Shown one piece after another: positions 1-9,174 of a DNA stretch of 64,000 nucleotides. Under the pieces are notes generated by a model. The model ran no database searches. It saw only the letters and a program-made list of their open reading frames with translations, and was not told where the DNA came from. The position numbers were made by a program, and so were the translations under genes. The stretch spans positions 48,180 to 112,179 of the forward strand of contig NZ_CANLYL010000015.1 of assembly GCF_947495275.1 (NCBI RefSeq). The letters run 5' to 3'. This DNA is from an uncultured Roseobacter sp. (lineage in GTDB: Bacteria > Pseudomonadota > Alphaproteobacteria > Rhodobacterales > Rhodobacteraceae). The stretch's first letter is position 1. Every line of letters starts with the position of its first letter.

Positions 1-488
1 TAATTCAACACGAATTCCATGATCAGTACGTCGTTTACGCGGTCTGGTCCGGCAACTACTTGAACGCGGCGCAGCATTTGCGCCCTCAGTCGCGTCAGTG
101 AGGAAGGGTTTTCGAGGTCCTTTAACTCAAGTGCGCGTAGGTAGCTGTTCAATACATCGACGACACGGGGCAAGATGGCTTCAACATCGTCGACATGTTC
201 GCTTGGTACCTCAAGCGATGCCCTGAACCTTAAATGTTGTTGTACGCTGCGACTGGGAAGCGATATCGTGATAGGATCGATCGTTACAAAGGCGACTTCC
301 GGAAGGGCATCCGGTTCTTTCGCCTCTTCCGCATGTTCATCCACCGATTCGCCGCTAAGGATCATGCCAGACCATGTGGCGAAAAACCCGCCACCGCCGC
401 CTGCCAGAAGCAGAACGAGCCCAATAATCAAAGGCATTTTCGATGATTTTGTTTCAGTTGCCGGTTCGTCGGCCGTCGCATCTGCCAT
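1..488 (-). CDS. fliL: FliL, flagellar basal body-associated protein (3' end at window edge)
   Basis: Translating from the ATG at 488 gives about 162 codons that stay open to base 1; the last readable residues are EFVLN, a typical FliL C-terminus, so the stop is probably just outside. A short charged N-terminus (residues 1-18) is followed by one membrane segment rich in Leu and Gly (about 19-38), then an acidic linker and the conserved periplasmic domain. FliL is an inner-membrane protein beside the stator that supports motor torque. It is divergent from fliF, and the 122-bp gap between them holds a CtrA-type box. The assignment rests on topology, C-terminal pattern and flagellar neighbours. 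Confidence 0.85.
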   Translation of the reverse strand, partial: MADATADEPATETKSSKMPLIIGLVLLLAGGGGGFFATWSGMILSGESVDEHAEEAKEPDALPEVAFVTIDPITISLPSRSVQQHLRFRASLEVPSEHVDDVEAILPRVVDVLNSYLRALELKDLENPSSLTRLRAQMLRRVQVVAGPDRVNDVLIMEFVLN

Positions 489-534
489 ATTATTTCCGTT
501 TGCGGTTACGAAAATCGTTATAGACGCGATTGCA

Positions 535-549
535 CTAACCGATTGTTAA
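535..549 (+). promoter_or_regulatory. Candidate CtrA box between fliL and fliF
   Basis: CTAA, seven bases, then TTAA (535-538 and 546-549) differs by one base from the TTAA-N7-TTAA consensus of the cell-cycle/motility regulator CtrA. It lies about 60 bp before the fliF start and in front of fliL on the other strand. CtrA control of flagellar genes is known in Rhodobacterales; occupancy here is inferred. Confidence 0.5.
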
Positions 550-610
550 GCCAGATCGTTCATTGCTGTTGTCATCGCTAAACAGAACGTTTGGCTTGAC
601 GGAGGCGAAT

Positions 611-2233
611 GTGCAGCAACTACTAAATGCCTGGACGGGGATGAATATACGCCGTCAAATAATTGTTGTCGTGGCAACTGGCGCAATGTTCTTCGCGATC
701 CTGGCAATGTCGAGAATGGCATCAGCGCCGACCATGACACTTTTGTATGCAGGGTTGGAGAACGGTGCGGCAGGAGACGTTGTTCGCGCATTGGAACAGC
801 GTGGCGCTGAATTCGAGGTCCGCGGGGGATCAATTTTCGTCGATGCGCAGCAACGTGACCAGTTGCGTATGACGCTGGCAAGTGAAGGTCTTCCTGCCAA
901 TTCCAGCAGTGGTTATGAACTTCTCGACACGCTTTCCGGATTTGGCACAACGTCACAAATGTTTGACGCGGCCTATTGGCGCGCAAAGGAAGGGGAGCTC
1001 GCAAGAACCATCGTTTCGAGCCCTCATATCGGGATGGCGCGCGTCCATATTGCCAGCACCGGATCAAATCCCTTTCAACGAGGTGTGACACCCAAGGCGT
1101 CCGTTGCCGTGACATCCACTGGAGCCACAATTACCGCTCAGCAAGCGAAGGCTATTCGCTTCCTTGTGTCCTCTGCGGTCGCAGGCCTGGCTTCAGAAGA
1201 CGTTGCTGTTATCGACGCAAATGGGACACTTGTTGGTACGGCGGAAGATGTCGTTCCTGCCAATGGTGGCGATGACAAAGCCCAATTGTTGCGAGACAAG
1301 GTTCAACGCCTGCTGGAGGCGCGCGTAGGTTTTGGCAATGCAGTTGTCGAAGTCAGCGTCGACACTGTGACCGAAAGCGAAGCCATTCGGGAGAGGACAT
1401 TTGATCCTGAAAGCCGTGTTGCGATCAGCACAGACACTGAGGAGCGGAGCAATACCTCCAATGAAGCGGGGGGCGGAAACGTAACGGTCGCTTCGAACCT
1501 ACCTGATGAAGAAGGTGCTGGTGGTGAAAACTCATCCTCCCAAAACAGTGAGTCCCGCGAACGCGTCAACTACGAAGTTTCTGAAACTGAGCGGGAAATC
1601 GTTCGCGTTCCGGGTGCAATCAAGAGGCTGACCGTCGCGGTTTTGGTAAATGAAGCGACGATAGCGGGCGATGATGGGTCCCAAACGTTTGCTCCACGCG
1701 AAGAGAGTGAGTTGAATGCGCTCAAAGATTTGGTTGCCTCAGCTGTCGGGTTTGATGAATCCAGAGGGGATATCATCACCATTAAATCGATGGCACTCCA
1801 AAATGTGCCGCCCGTCGGGACAGAAGCGGGAACGTCTCTTTTGGATGGGTTCCACATCGATTTGATGTCGACCATTCAGATGGCGGTGTTGGCGCTGGTT
1901 ACACTAATATTGGGTCTATTTGTTGTGCGACCGCTTTTGATGAAGCCAGCTGAACCGGCGAGTTCAAATGTGCCGGCGTTGCCAGCAGGCACTGACGCAT
2001 CATCAGACGAAGCAGGGTTAACCGGAGAAGTTACATCCGAGGATTTCGATTTGCCTGAGTTGCCGATCATTTCCGGGTTTGGGGGCGAAGGTGGTGAGCT
2101 GCCAGAATTACCAATGGGGGGTGGGCTTTCGGAGGATCCGGTAGATCGCCTTCGCGCAATGATCGGCGAACGGCAGGAAGAAACCGTCGAAATTCTGCGG
2201 AGCTGGTTGGAAGATAAAGAGGAGAGTGTCTGA
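611..2233 (+). CDS. fliF: FliF, flagellar MS-ring protein
   Basis: FliF forms the MS ring in the inner membrane, the base on which the rotor and export apparatus assemble. The 540-residue product has an N-terminal membrane segment (about 13-32), the YscJ-like periplasmic domain that begins with the LYAGLE motif, an acidic low-complexity middle (about 280-330), a second membrane segment near 430-450, and a C-terminal cytoplasmic tail. The tail (VDRLRAMIGERQEE and following) is the FliG-binding part. A GTG start at 611 is chosen because GGAGG lies at 601-605; the frame is open upstream to a TTG at 563. The stop overlaps the fliH ATG by one base. Confidence 0.95.
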   Translation: MQQLLNAWTGMNIRRQIIVVVATGAMFFAILAMSRMASAPTMTLLYAGLENGAAGDVVRALEQRGAEFEVRGGSIFVDAQQRDQLRMTLASEGLPANSSSGYELLDTLSGFGTTSQMFDAAYWRAKEGELARTIVSSPHIGMARVHIASTGSNPFQRGVTPKASVAVTSTGATITAQQAKAIRFLVSSAVAGLASEDVAVIDANGTLVGTAEDVVPANGGDDKAQLLRDKVQRLLEARVGFGNAVVEVSVDTVTESEAIRERTFDPESRVAISTDTEERSNTSNEAGGGNVTVASNLPDEEGAGGENSSSQNSESRERVNYEVSETEREIVRVPGAIKRLTVAVLVNEATIAGDDGSQTFAPREESELNALKDLVASAVGFDESRGDIITIKSMALQNVPPVGTEAGTSLLDGFHIDLMSTIQMAVLALVTLILGLFVVRPLLMKPAEPASSNVPALPAGTDASSDEAGLTGEVTSEDFDLPELPIISGFGGEGGELPELPMGGGLSEDPVDRLRAMIGERQEETVEILRSWLEDKEESV

Positions 2234-2832
2234 TGTCCCTATCACACAGATACCGCAATCTTGGTGGTTCGAAGGCTGATAAGGAGGCGTCGGGTGACGT
2301 CAGCATTGAAGGTTTGGAAGATGAAAAGCTTGCCGCCTTTGAAAAAGGATATCAGGCTGGGTGGGATGATGCCGTAAAGGCGCAATCAGATACCGTCGCC
2401 AAGATCAGTGCGGATTTTGGTCAAAACCTCCAGGACATGACCTTCACATACCAAGAGGCGCTTTCAAAGCTTACAGTTTCAATCGAGCCGATAATGGCAG
2501 AGATCATCGACAAGCTGCTGCCAGAAGTTGTGAAAAATGCACTTGGCGCCCACATCATCGAGCAGACATGCCAGATGATCAAAGAAAATGCCGAGCAGCC
2601 TGTAGAGATCGTGGTCGCGCCCGCCAACGTCGAAACCGTTCGGGAGTTGGCGCAGGGAAAGATTTCTGCCCCATTCGAGTTGATTTCAGAAGCCACGCTG
2701 GGTGAAGGGCAGGCTTTTGTCCGCATTGGGTCCGCCGAGCAGAGTGTAGACCTTGATGCGGTTGTTTCGGGTATTTCAGAAGCGATGACCGCGTTTTTCC
2801 ATGAAGCTGAGCAGGAGAATAAAGATGGATGA
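2233..2832 (+). CDS. fliH: FliH-like flagellar assembly protein
   Basis: The gene encodes a 199-residue, acidic, probably helical protein with no signal peptide or membrane segment. In the family, FliH binds the export ATPase FliI and holds it at the C ring. The middle (about 85-110) is predicted helical, and the C-terminal half shows the mixed alpha/beta pattern of FliH/V-type ATPase subunit E relatives. FliH is poorly conserved, so much of the call depends on its place between fliF and fliN with overlaps on both sides (1 bp and 8 bp). Translational coupling is likely. Confidence 0.75.
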   Translation: MSLSHRYRNLGGSKADKEASGDVSIEGLEDEKLAAFEKGYQAGWDDAVKAQSDTVAKISADFGQNLQDMTFTYQEALSKLTVSIEPIMAEIIDKLLPEVVKNALGAHIIEQTCQMIKENAEQPVEIVVAPANVETVRELAQGKISAPFELISEATLGEGQAFVRIGSAEQSVDLDAVVSGISEAMTAFFHEAEQENKDG

Positions 2833-3118
2833 AGCTAGTGTTTCCCGGAGTTCGGCCTTGGATTCTTCAAATCCTTTTACCTCTGTCCCGATTGAGGTCA
2901 GCGTGTGTGTCGGGAAGGCTCGGCCGCTCATAAGAGAGCTTGTCGCACTTGGAGAAAACGCCGTACTTGCGCTCGATAGATCAGTTGAAGATCCCGTCGA
3001 GCTTTATGTTGGCGACAGGCTGATCGCACGGGGCCTCCTTGAAGAACAGGAAGGTGATCAGAATGGTCAGTTGATTGTCAGATTGACTGAAGTCGTTGAC
3101 CTTCAAGCAGGTATGTAA
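2825..3118 (+). CDS. fliN: FliN, flagellar motor switch protein
   Basis: FliN is the C-ring component that takes part in direction switching and docks FliH. The product is short (97 residues) and consists almost wholly of the SpoA/FliN domain: PIEVSVCVGKARPLIRELVAL near 23-43, the glycine-containing loop with the VELYVGDRLIARG strand around 57-70, and a hydrophobic end. The ATG at 2825 is preferred because GCAGGAG lies just upstream; a longer frame starts at 2801 inside fliH. It overlaps the fliH end by 8 bp. Confidence 0.88.
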   Translation: MDEASVSRSSALDSSNPFTSVPIEVSVCVGKARPLIRELVALGENAVLALDRSVEDPVELYVGDRLIARGLLEEQEGDQNGQLIVRLTEVVDLQAGM

Positions 3119-3860
3119 TTTTTTGTTCTGGCATCGCTGGCAACTTGCAGCTGTTCTCCTCGTCCTCATAGTATTTCCGTGGGAGGCGAACGCGCAGGAA
3201 CTATCCATTTCTCTGGGAGAGGATGGTTCGCTAAGCGCGCGCACGATCCAGCTATTCGCGCTTATAACGGTCTTGAGTCTTGCGCCTGGGCTCGCAATAA
3301 TGGTGACCTGCTTTCCCTTCATCGTGACCGTTCTTTCAATTCTGCGCCAGGCAATTGGACTGCAACAATCCCCGCCAAATATGCTTATCGTCAGCCTGGC
3401 TCTGTTCCTGACCTATTTCGTGATGGAACCGGTTTTCGTTGCAGCATGGACAGATGGTATTGTTCCATTGAACAATGAGGAAATAGAAATTGAGGTCGCA
3501 TTTCAGCGCGTGCTGGCACCATTTCGCGTATTTATGGCCAGTCGGTTGGACCCTGAAACCTATTTTGCCATGGCAGAGCTTCGTCCAGATACAATTGGTA
3601 CCTCGCCAACCCCGGATGCGCCTCTTTCAGTTTTGGTGCCAAGTTTCCTATTGTCGGAAGTATCCCGCGCATTTCAGATTGGGTTTTTGATATTCCTGCC
3701 CTTTTTGATAATCGACCTGGTTGTTGCGGCCGTGTTGATGTCGATGGGCATGATGATGGTGCCCCCGGTAATTGTGTCGCTTCCGTTTAAACTGGCATTT
3801 TTTGTTATCGCCGACGGCTGGGGATTGATCGCAAGTAGCTTAGTGCGCAGCTACTTTTGA
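3096..3860 (+). CDS. fliP: FliP, flagellar type III export gate protein
   Basis: FliP is a core membrane component of the flagellar export gate with FliQ and FliR. The sequence shows an N-terminal signal-like hydrophobic segment ending near ANAQ (about residue 33), then membrane helices at about 50-75, 90-110, 190-220 and 225-250. Family motifs include LRQAIGLQQSPPN and FLLSEVSRAFQIGFL. No clear Shine-Dalgarno sequence decides the start: TTG at 3096 overlaps fliN, and TTG at 3123 would follow the fliN stop; both keep the signal segment. It is the last gene of this operon and converges on an ABC ATPase gene. Confidence 0.93.
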   Translation: MTFKQVCNFLFWHRWQLAAVLLVLIVFPWEANAQELSISLGEDGSLSARTIQLFALITVLSLAPGLAIMVTCFPFIVTVLSILRQAIGLQQSPPNMLIVSLALFLTYFVMEPVFVAAWTDGIVPLNNEEIEIEVAFQRVLAPFRVFMASRLDPETYFAMAELRPDTIGTSPTPDAPLSVLVPSFLLSEVSRAFQIGFLIFLPFLIIDLVVAAVLMSMGMMMVPPVIVSLPFKLAFFVIADGWGLIASSLVRSYF

Positions 3861-3936
3861 ACTAAACGCAACGGACCAACCTAAGAAGCTGGCACCAAAT
3901 CGCATCCGTTCACAGGCGACTTGATCTCCAGATTAT

Positions 3937-4938
3937 CTACAGCGCTGCTCTTTGCATTTCCGCGTCAAAAACAAATGCTGCGTGATCATCGAAATCCAGT
4001 TCGATCTTCTCACCGACGTTCGTGCCGTTCTGACCGAAGAGGCGCACGGTCAGCGCTTCTTTTTCGTCCGTTGCGACCAGAAGATTGGTATCACCACCCA
4101 AACGCTCGACATGGGTGACGGCGCCTTTGATCCGCCCCTTTGGCACGATACGTAAATGCTCTGGCCGGATACCAAGCGTTCCGTTTACCGGGATCGCCAG
4201 CGGAGCTTTTTGTAGGAAGTTCATCGATGGTGATCCCAAAAATCCCGCAACGAACTGGTTTGCCGGATTGTTGTAAAGCTCCATCGGGCTTCCGACCTGT
4301 TCAACCCGGCCATCCCGCAACACCACGATTTTGTCGGCAAGCGTCATCGCTTCGGTCTGATCATGGGTAACATAGATCATCGACGCGCTGAGTGTACGAT
4401 GCAACTCAGCGATCTCGATCCGTGTATTCATCCGCAATGCGGCATCAAGGTTCGACAGCGGTTCGTCGAATAGAAAGAGCTTGGGGTCTCGCACAATGGC
4501 CCGTCCAATCGCAACCCGCTGTCGTTGGCCACCTGACAGATCAGACGGGCGGCGGTCCACGTATGCCGCGAGATCGAGCATCTCCACGGCCTTCTCCACC
4601 CGTTCCTCAATGACGGATTTGGGCTGCTTTTCCTGCCGCAACCCCAGGGCCATGTTGTCGCGGACGCTGAGGTGCGGATAAAGCGCGTAGGACTGGAAGA
4701 CCATCGCAATTCCGCGTTTGGCGGGTGGCACTGCGTTGACCACATCGCCGCCAATGTTGACGGTACCGCTGGAGGCATCCTCAAGCCCCGCGATAACGCG
4801 CAGCAAGGTTGATTTGCCACACCCCGACGGGCCGACAAACACCACGAACTCACCATCTTCAACGGTGAGGTTGATGTCCTTGAGAACCTCAATCTCCCCA
4901 AAGGATTTATGGACATTCGTGAGGGTCAGAGCGGTCAT
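3937..4938 (-). CDS. Sugar ABC transporter ATPase (UgpC/MsmK type)
   Basis: This 333-residue protein would power the sugar importer encoded upstream. It has Walker [10 protein letters not shown] at 36-44, the Q-loop near 82, the LSGGQ signature at 134-138, Walker B LFLFDEP at 154-160 and the switch histidine at 192. A C-terminal TOBE-type domain (about 230-333) carries the GIRPEH motif typical of carbohydrate ATPases. It overlaps the oxidoreductase gene by 4 bp and is the last gene of the operon that starts at murQ. Substrate is inferred from context as an amino sugar. Confidence 0.93.
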   Translation of the reverse strand: MTALTLTNVHKSFGEIEVLKDINLTVEDGEFVVFVGPSGCGKSTLLRVIAGLEDASSGTVNIGGDVVNAVPPAKRGIAMVFQSYALYPHLSVRDNMALGLRQEKQPKSVIEERVEKAVEMLDLAAYVDRRPSDLSGGQRQRVAIGRAIVRDPKLFLFDEPLSNLDAALRMNTRIEIAELHRTLSASMIYVTHDQTEAMTLADKIVVLRDGRVEQVGSPMELYNNPANQFVAGFLGSPSMNFLQKAPLAIPVNGTLGIRPEHLRIVPKGRIKGAVTHVERLGGDTNLLVATDEKEALTVRLFGQNGTNVGEKIELDFDDHAAFVFDAEMQRAAL

Positions 4939-5960
4939 TTCAGATCTCCTAAATCGACTGGTGCGCCACGCCGGATGCTTTCATCGGCGGCAATACAGAT
5001 GCGCAGGGATTGCAGGGCGTCGTTCATGTGACGCGTGAGGTCGGTGTTTTTGCTTATGGCATCGAGCATAAATGCCTGCTCGGCATCGCAAAGCGCCTGA
5101 TGGCCGGGCTCGTCTGGCAGGTCTATCAGACTGTCGCCTTCGGGACGGTGCACCAGCAGGCCGCCGACAGAGGTGTGTCCGTCGATGTCGTCTGAGGCGC
5201 CCTTGTTGCCATCGGTGATGGACACGGAACCGTTGGGCGACACCACATCCTTCACGAAAAAGGCGGTTTCCGACATCATCGGTCCCCAACCGGCCTCGTA
5301 CCAGCCCAGCGACCCATCGTCGAACCAGACCTGTAGCTGCCCGTAATTATACATGTCAGGCGCAATTTCATCCGACAGGCGCAGCCCCATGCCGCTGACG
5401 CGGAGCGGTTTGGCATCGGTGATCTGGCACATCACATCGACATAATGCACACCGCAATCCACCAGCGGAGAGGTGGCTTGCATCAGCGCTTTATGGGTTT
5501 CCCAGGTTGGTCCGTCCGATTGCTGGTTGAGGTTCATTCGAAAGACATATGGCCCACCCAATGCGCGGGCCTCGCTAATCAACCGTTGCCAACTGGGGTG
5601 ATGACGGAGGATATACCCAACCACAAGTTTGCGGTTCAGGCGTTTGGCCGTAGCAACAACGCGTTCGGCATCTGCAACCGTCGTGGCCAGAGGTTTTTCG
5701 ATGAAAACATCCGCGCCCGCTTCCATGGCCGCGATGGCGTAATCGGCATGGCTGTCCGAATAGGTTGCGATGCAGACCAGATCGGGATTTTGCGCCAGCC
5801 CTTCTTCAAATTGGGTGAAGCGGGAGTATCCCTGCAGCGGTTCGGGCAGCGCAACATCTGAACGATTGACCAGCCCGACAATCTGCGCCTCGGGGTGATT
5901 GTGATAGGCCAGCGCGTGGCTGCGCCCCATATTCCCAAGACCTGCGACAACAACTCTCAT
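4935..5960 (-). CDS. Gfo/Idh/MocA-family oxidoreductase
   Basis: This is a 341-residue NAD(P)-dependent sugar-type dehydrogenase. The Rossmann motif GLGNMG is at 7-12, the EKP motif that contacts cofactor and substrate is at 88-90, and the catalytic pair Asp168/His172 sits in [10 protein letters not shown]. The C-terminal half is the usual GFO beta-sheet domain. It lies inside the amino-sugar transport operon with 4-bp overlaps on both sides, so it probably oxidises or epimerises an imported sugar. The exact substrate cannot be read from sequence. Confidence 0.9.
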   Translation of the reverse strand: MRVVVAGLGNMGRSHALAYHNHPEAQIVGLVNRSDVALPEPLQGYSRFTQFEEGLAQNPDLVCIATYSDSHADYAIAAMEAGADVFIEKPLATTVADAERVVATAKRLNRKLVVGYILRHHPSWQRLISEARALGGPYVFRMNLNQQSDGPTWETHKALMQATSPLVDCGVHYVDVMCQITDAKPLRVSGMGLRLSDEIAPDMYNYGQLQVWFDDGSLGWYEAGWGPMMSETAFFVKDVVSPNGSVSITDGNKGASDDIDGHTSVGGLLVHRPEGDSLIDLPDEPGHQALCDAEQAFMLDAISKNTDLTRHMNDALQSLRICIAADESIRRGAPVDLGDLK

Positions 5961-6796
5961 TTCACCGCTCCCGATGTGATGCCCCGGATCAACTGGCGGG
6001 AAAAGATGACATAGAGCGCCATGACCGGCAGGATCGCCAGAGACAGGGCCGACAGAACCGCATTCCAGTCAGTTACGAACTGACCAATGAACACCTGGCT
6101 GCCGAGCGTCAGCGTTTTGACCTCTTCGGCCGGGGCCAGGATCAGCGGGAACCACAGATCGTTCCAGATCGGGATCATGTTGAACACGGCTACAGTTGCC
6201 ATCGCCGGGCGCACCAGCGGCAGAACCAGACGGAAAAAGATGCGGTATTCGCTAAGCCCGTCGATGCGGCCTGCATTTTTGAGATCATCGCTGACCTGAC
6301 GCATGAATTCCGACAGGATAAAGACGGCAAGCGGCAATCCTTGGGCGGTGTAGACAAGGATCAGCGCCCAGAGCGTGTTGACCAACCCGGTCTGCACCAT
6401 CATTTCGAGAATGGCGACGGTGCCGATGCGGATCGGGATCATGATTCCCAGCGCCAGATAAAGGCCCATGATCAGGTTGCCCTTGAAGCGATACTCTGCC
6501 AACGCAAAGGCGGCCATGGCGCCAAAGAGCAGGATGAAAAAAAGCGATCCCACGGTGACAATCATCGAGTTCTGGAAGTAGAGGAAGAAATCCCCCTGTT
6601 TCAGAACGGTCTCGTAACCGATCAACGAAAAACTGTCGCTGTTTGGCAGGGCCAGAGGTTCGCGAAAAATCGCCTTGCGGGTCTTGAAGCTGTTGATCAC
6701 GATCACAAAGACCGGAAACAGAGCAATCAGCGTGTAGAGGATCAACGCGCCATGGGCGGCGTAGGTGTTGAAAGGGTTCTTGCGTGCGGCGTTCAT
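5957..6796 (-). CDS. Sugar ABC transporter permease, MalG type
   Basis: A 279-residue inner-membrane permease with six hydrophobic segments. The EAA-type loop that contacts the ATPase is AGRIDGLSEYRIFFRLVLP at about 175-193. The ATG at 6796 has GGAGAACGGAC directly before it, which decides the start over an upstream in-frame codon. It forms the channel with the permease encoded 11 bp upstream and overlaps the oxidoreductase gene by 4 bp. Confidence 0.92.
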   Translation of the reverse strand: MNAARKNPFNTYAAHGALILYTLIALFPVFVIVINSFKTRKAIFREPLALPNSDSFSLIGYETVLKQGDFFLYFQNSMIVTVGSLFFILLFGAMAAFALAEYRFKGNLIMGLYLALGIMIPIRIGTVAILEMMVQTGLVNTLWALILVYTAQGLPLAVFILSEFMRQVSDDLKNAGRIDGLSEYRIFFRLVLPLVRPAMATVAVFNMIPIWNDLWFPLILAPAEEVKTLTLGSQVFIGQFVTDWNAVLSALSLAILPVMALYVIFSRQLIRGITSGAVK

Positions 6797-6807
6797 GTCC
6801 GTTCTCC

Positions 6808-7734
6808 TCAGAACTGATAGCGACGCATGCGCGACTGGATACCGAAGAGGTACAGGCACACACCGACCAGGATGATGGCAAACATGGCGGACGCAATGGT
6901 CGAGCCCATGTGGGGGTCGCCAAGTTGCAGCTGGAACCCGAAGAACGTGCGGTACATGAAGGTGCCGAGGATATCAGTGCTGAAATCCGGGCCCGCCAAT
7001 GCTCCTTGCGCTGCATAAATCAGGTCAAACGCGTTGAAGTTGGCTACAAACGTCAGGATCGAGATGATGCCGATCGAAGGCAGGATCAGCGGCAGTTTGA
7101 TCTTCCAGAAAGCCGCCAGACCGGTGATCCCCTCAACTTCGGCAGCTTCGAGGATTTCTTCGGGAATGGACAGCAGCGCCGCGTAGATCAGCATCATCGG
7201 AATGCCCACAAACTGCCAGACGGAGACCAGCGACAAAGTTGTCAGCGCGTAGGCTTCCTTGCCCAACCAGGGGGCGTAGAGCGATTTCAGCCCGACCGCA
7301 TCCAGCATGCCGGGTGCGATGCCCCAGATGGGTGACAGGATCAGCTTCCAGGCGAAGCCGACGATCACAAAGCTCAGGATGGTCGGGATGAAAATAGCGG
7401 AACGGTAGAAGCTTGCGAAACGCAGCTTTGGATGGCTGAGGATGGCTGCAAGCGCGATCCCTATGGGGTTCTGCACCAGCATGTGAATGACAAAAAACCA
7501 GAAATTATTGCCCAAGGCGTTCCAGAATTGGGTGGACCATACGGTATCACCAAAAAGCGTCCTGAAGTTCTGCAAGCCGACGTAGACGCGGGCTTGATCC
7601 ACTTCGGTGAAAAGCGACAGGCGCAGGGTATTGAACAGCGGGTAAATCATCACCGCCGTGTAGACCAGCACAGCAGGCGCCAGAAACACGACGATATGCC
7701 ATCTGAACTTTGGCTTTGAATGCGGATCAGACAT
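6808..7734 (-). CDS. Sugar ABC transporter permease, MalF type
   Basis: A 308-residue permease with six predicted membrane helices beginning at about residue 13. The EAA loop is at about 196-216 (EAAEVEGITGLAAFWKIKLPL). It pairs with the MalG-type permease. It is separated from the binding-protein gene by 186 bp that contain a strong stem-loop, consistent with lower expression of the membrane part than of the binding protein. Confidence 0.92.
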   Translation of the reverse strand: MSDPHSKPKFRWHIVVFLAPAVLVYTAVMIYPLFNTLRLSLFTEVDQARVYVGLQNFRTLFGDTVWSTQFWNALGNNFWFFVIHMLVQNPIGIALAAILSHPKLRFASFYRSAIFIPTILSFVIVGFAWKLILSPIWGIAPGMLDAVGLKSLYAPWLGKEAYALTTLSLVSVWQFVGIPMMLIYAALLSIPEEILEAAEVEGITGLAAFWKIKLPLILPSIGIISILTFVANFNAFDLIYAAQGALAGPDFSTDILGTFMYRTFFGFQLQLGDPHMGSTIASAMFAIILVGVCLYLFGIQSRMRRYQF

Positions 7735-7864
7735 GAGCGGTTCCTATTTTGCGACGCAGTTTCGGTATGCGCTTGCCGAGACCGTTGAAGTCTCAGCTTC
7801 AACAGACCGGGCAAGCGGGTGATTCAAAGGTGGTCATTATTTGGAGCCGGATGGTCTCCATTTG

Positions 7865-7902
7865 CTGCCCCGGGACCAAGGGAGGAGGAAGTCCCGGAGC
7901 AG
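7865..7902 (-). terminator. Stem-loop between binding-protein and permease genes
   Basis: Twelve-base arms (7865-7876 and 7891-7902) pair with a single mismatch around a 14-base loop; the core is CCGGGAC/GTCCCGG. There is no long T-run, so it is more likely an mRNA-stabilising or partially terminating structure than a full terminator. It sits directly downstream of the binding-protein gene. Confidence 0.65.
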
Positions 7903-7920
7903 TGGTCGTTTTATCGGATG

Positions 7921-9174
7921 TTATTTCTGCGGGTCGTACCAGCTGGAAAGACCTTCTTGCAGGCGCTTGCCCGCATCTTCCGGGCTCTCCTCACCTTTGA
8001 TCACAGCCACGGAGGCGTTCCATGTCTCGTTCTCAAGGTTTGGCGTGCCACGCGACAGGACCTGATAGGTGGACCGGATGGTGCTTTCACATTCGGCTCG
8101 CCAGGAAATAAATTCCTGTGCCAAGGGATCTTCCAACGTGACAGGTGCATCAGACAGCGGAAAGAACCCCGGCAGCGCATTGGCAAAGATCGTGGCAAAT
8201 TCTGACGAACCCACCCAGTTGAGGAACGTCTTGGCCGCTTCGGGGTTGGGTGTTGCGGCGTTCATGCCGATCCCGATGTCGGTGTGGTCGGAGATATAGC
8301 AAGTGTCGCCGGCATTTTGGACAGGTGGGTAGAATGCGCCCATCTCAAAATCCGCCAAGCCGTTGAAGCCGGAGATCTCCCACGACCCTGTCGGATAGAC
8401 AGCGGCGCGGCCCAGCGTGAAGATGTTCTGGCTGTCCGGGTAGGTTTGTGCCTCGTAGCCATCGCCCAGATAGTTACCCCATTTTGCAAGCTGGCGGTAA
8501 GGAGCAACCCAGGCCTCATCCGTCAGTTTCTGATCTCCGGCCAGCAATGCCAGGCGCCCTTCTTCGCCTTTCCAATAATTCGGCCCGATGTTGTTGTATC
8601 CCATCGTCGCGGCTTCCCACTGGTCATTGGTGCCCATCGCCATCGGGATGTAAGTGCCGTCCTCTTTGATCTTGTCGAGTGCCGCAAAGAACTCAGCTTC
8701 GGTCTTGGGCTCCTCGATGCCCAGTTCAGCAAAGGCATCCTTGTTGTAGATAAATCCGTGGATCACCGAGGCCATGGGCACACAGTACTGGATTGACGCA
8801 TCGTCAGTGCTCCAACCCGATTTTGCCACCGGCGAGAAGCTGGCCATGCCCTCGAGGCCGCTGATGTCCGCAAGGTGACCCGCTTCAAACAGAGCCAATG
8901 ATGCATCGAAAGGACGGCATGTGATAATGTCGCCTGCCGATCCCGCATCCAGTTTCGAGTTCAGCACGGCGTTGTATTCCGCAGGCGCGGAGGGTGTGAA
9001 GTTCAATTTGATCCCGGGGTGCGCGGCCTCGAATGCCGGAATGATCTTATCCTGCCAGATGGCCAGGTCATCGTTGCGCCAGCTCTCAATGGTCAGCGTC
9101 ACATCTTCCGCAGCAGCAGCCCCCGCGAGCACTGTTGTTGCCAGCATGGCACCGATCAGTGTTGATTTAGTCAT
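7921..9174 (-). CDS. Extracellular sugar-binding protein of ABC importer
   Basis: The product has 417 residues and starts with a clear signal peptide (positively charged start, hydrophobic core, cut after AAAA near residue 22). The mature part belongs to the solute-binding family 1, with the opening pattern LTIESWRNDDLAIW and a body of typical length. It delivers sugar to the permeases encoded downstream. Its start overlaps the murQ end by 8 bp, so it is co-transcribed with murQ, which together with the divergent kinase suggests GlcNAc, MurNAc or related oligosaccharides as ligand. Confidence 0.92.
   Translation of the reverse strand: MTKSTLIGAMLATTVLAGAAAAEDVTLTIESWRNDDLAIWQDKIIPAFEAAHPGIKLNFTPSAPAEYNAVLNSKLDAGSAGDIITCRPFDASLALFEAGHLADISGLEGMASFSPVAKSGWSTDDASIQYCVPMASVIHGFIYNKDAFAELGIEEPKTEAEFFAALDKIKEDGTYIPMAMGTNDQWEAATMGYNNIGPNYWKGEEGRLALLAGDQKLTDEAWVAPYRQLAKWGNYLGDGYEAQTYPDSQNIFTLGRAAVYPTGSWEISGFNGLADFEMGAFYPPVQNAGDTCYISDHTDIGIGMNAATPNPEAAKTFLNWVGSSEFATIFANALPGFFPLSDAPVTLEDPLAQEFISWRAECESTIRSTYQVLSRGTPNLENETWNASVAVIKGEESPEDAGKRLQEGLSSWYDPQK

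Noticed and set aside
546..1130. Minus-strand open frame of 194 codons inside fliF
   Set aside because: It lies opposite a certain gene and shows no domain pattern.
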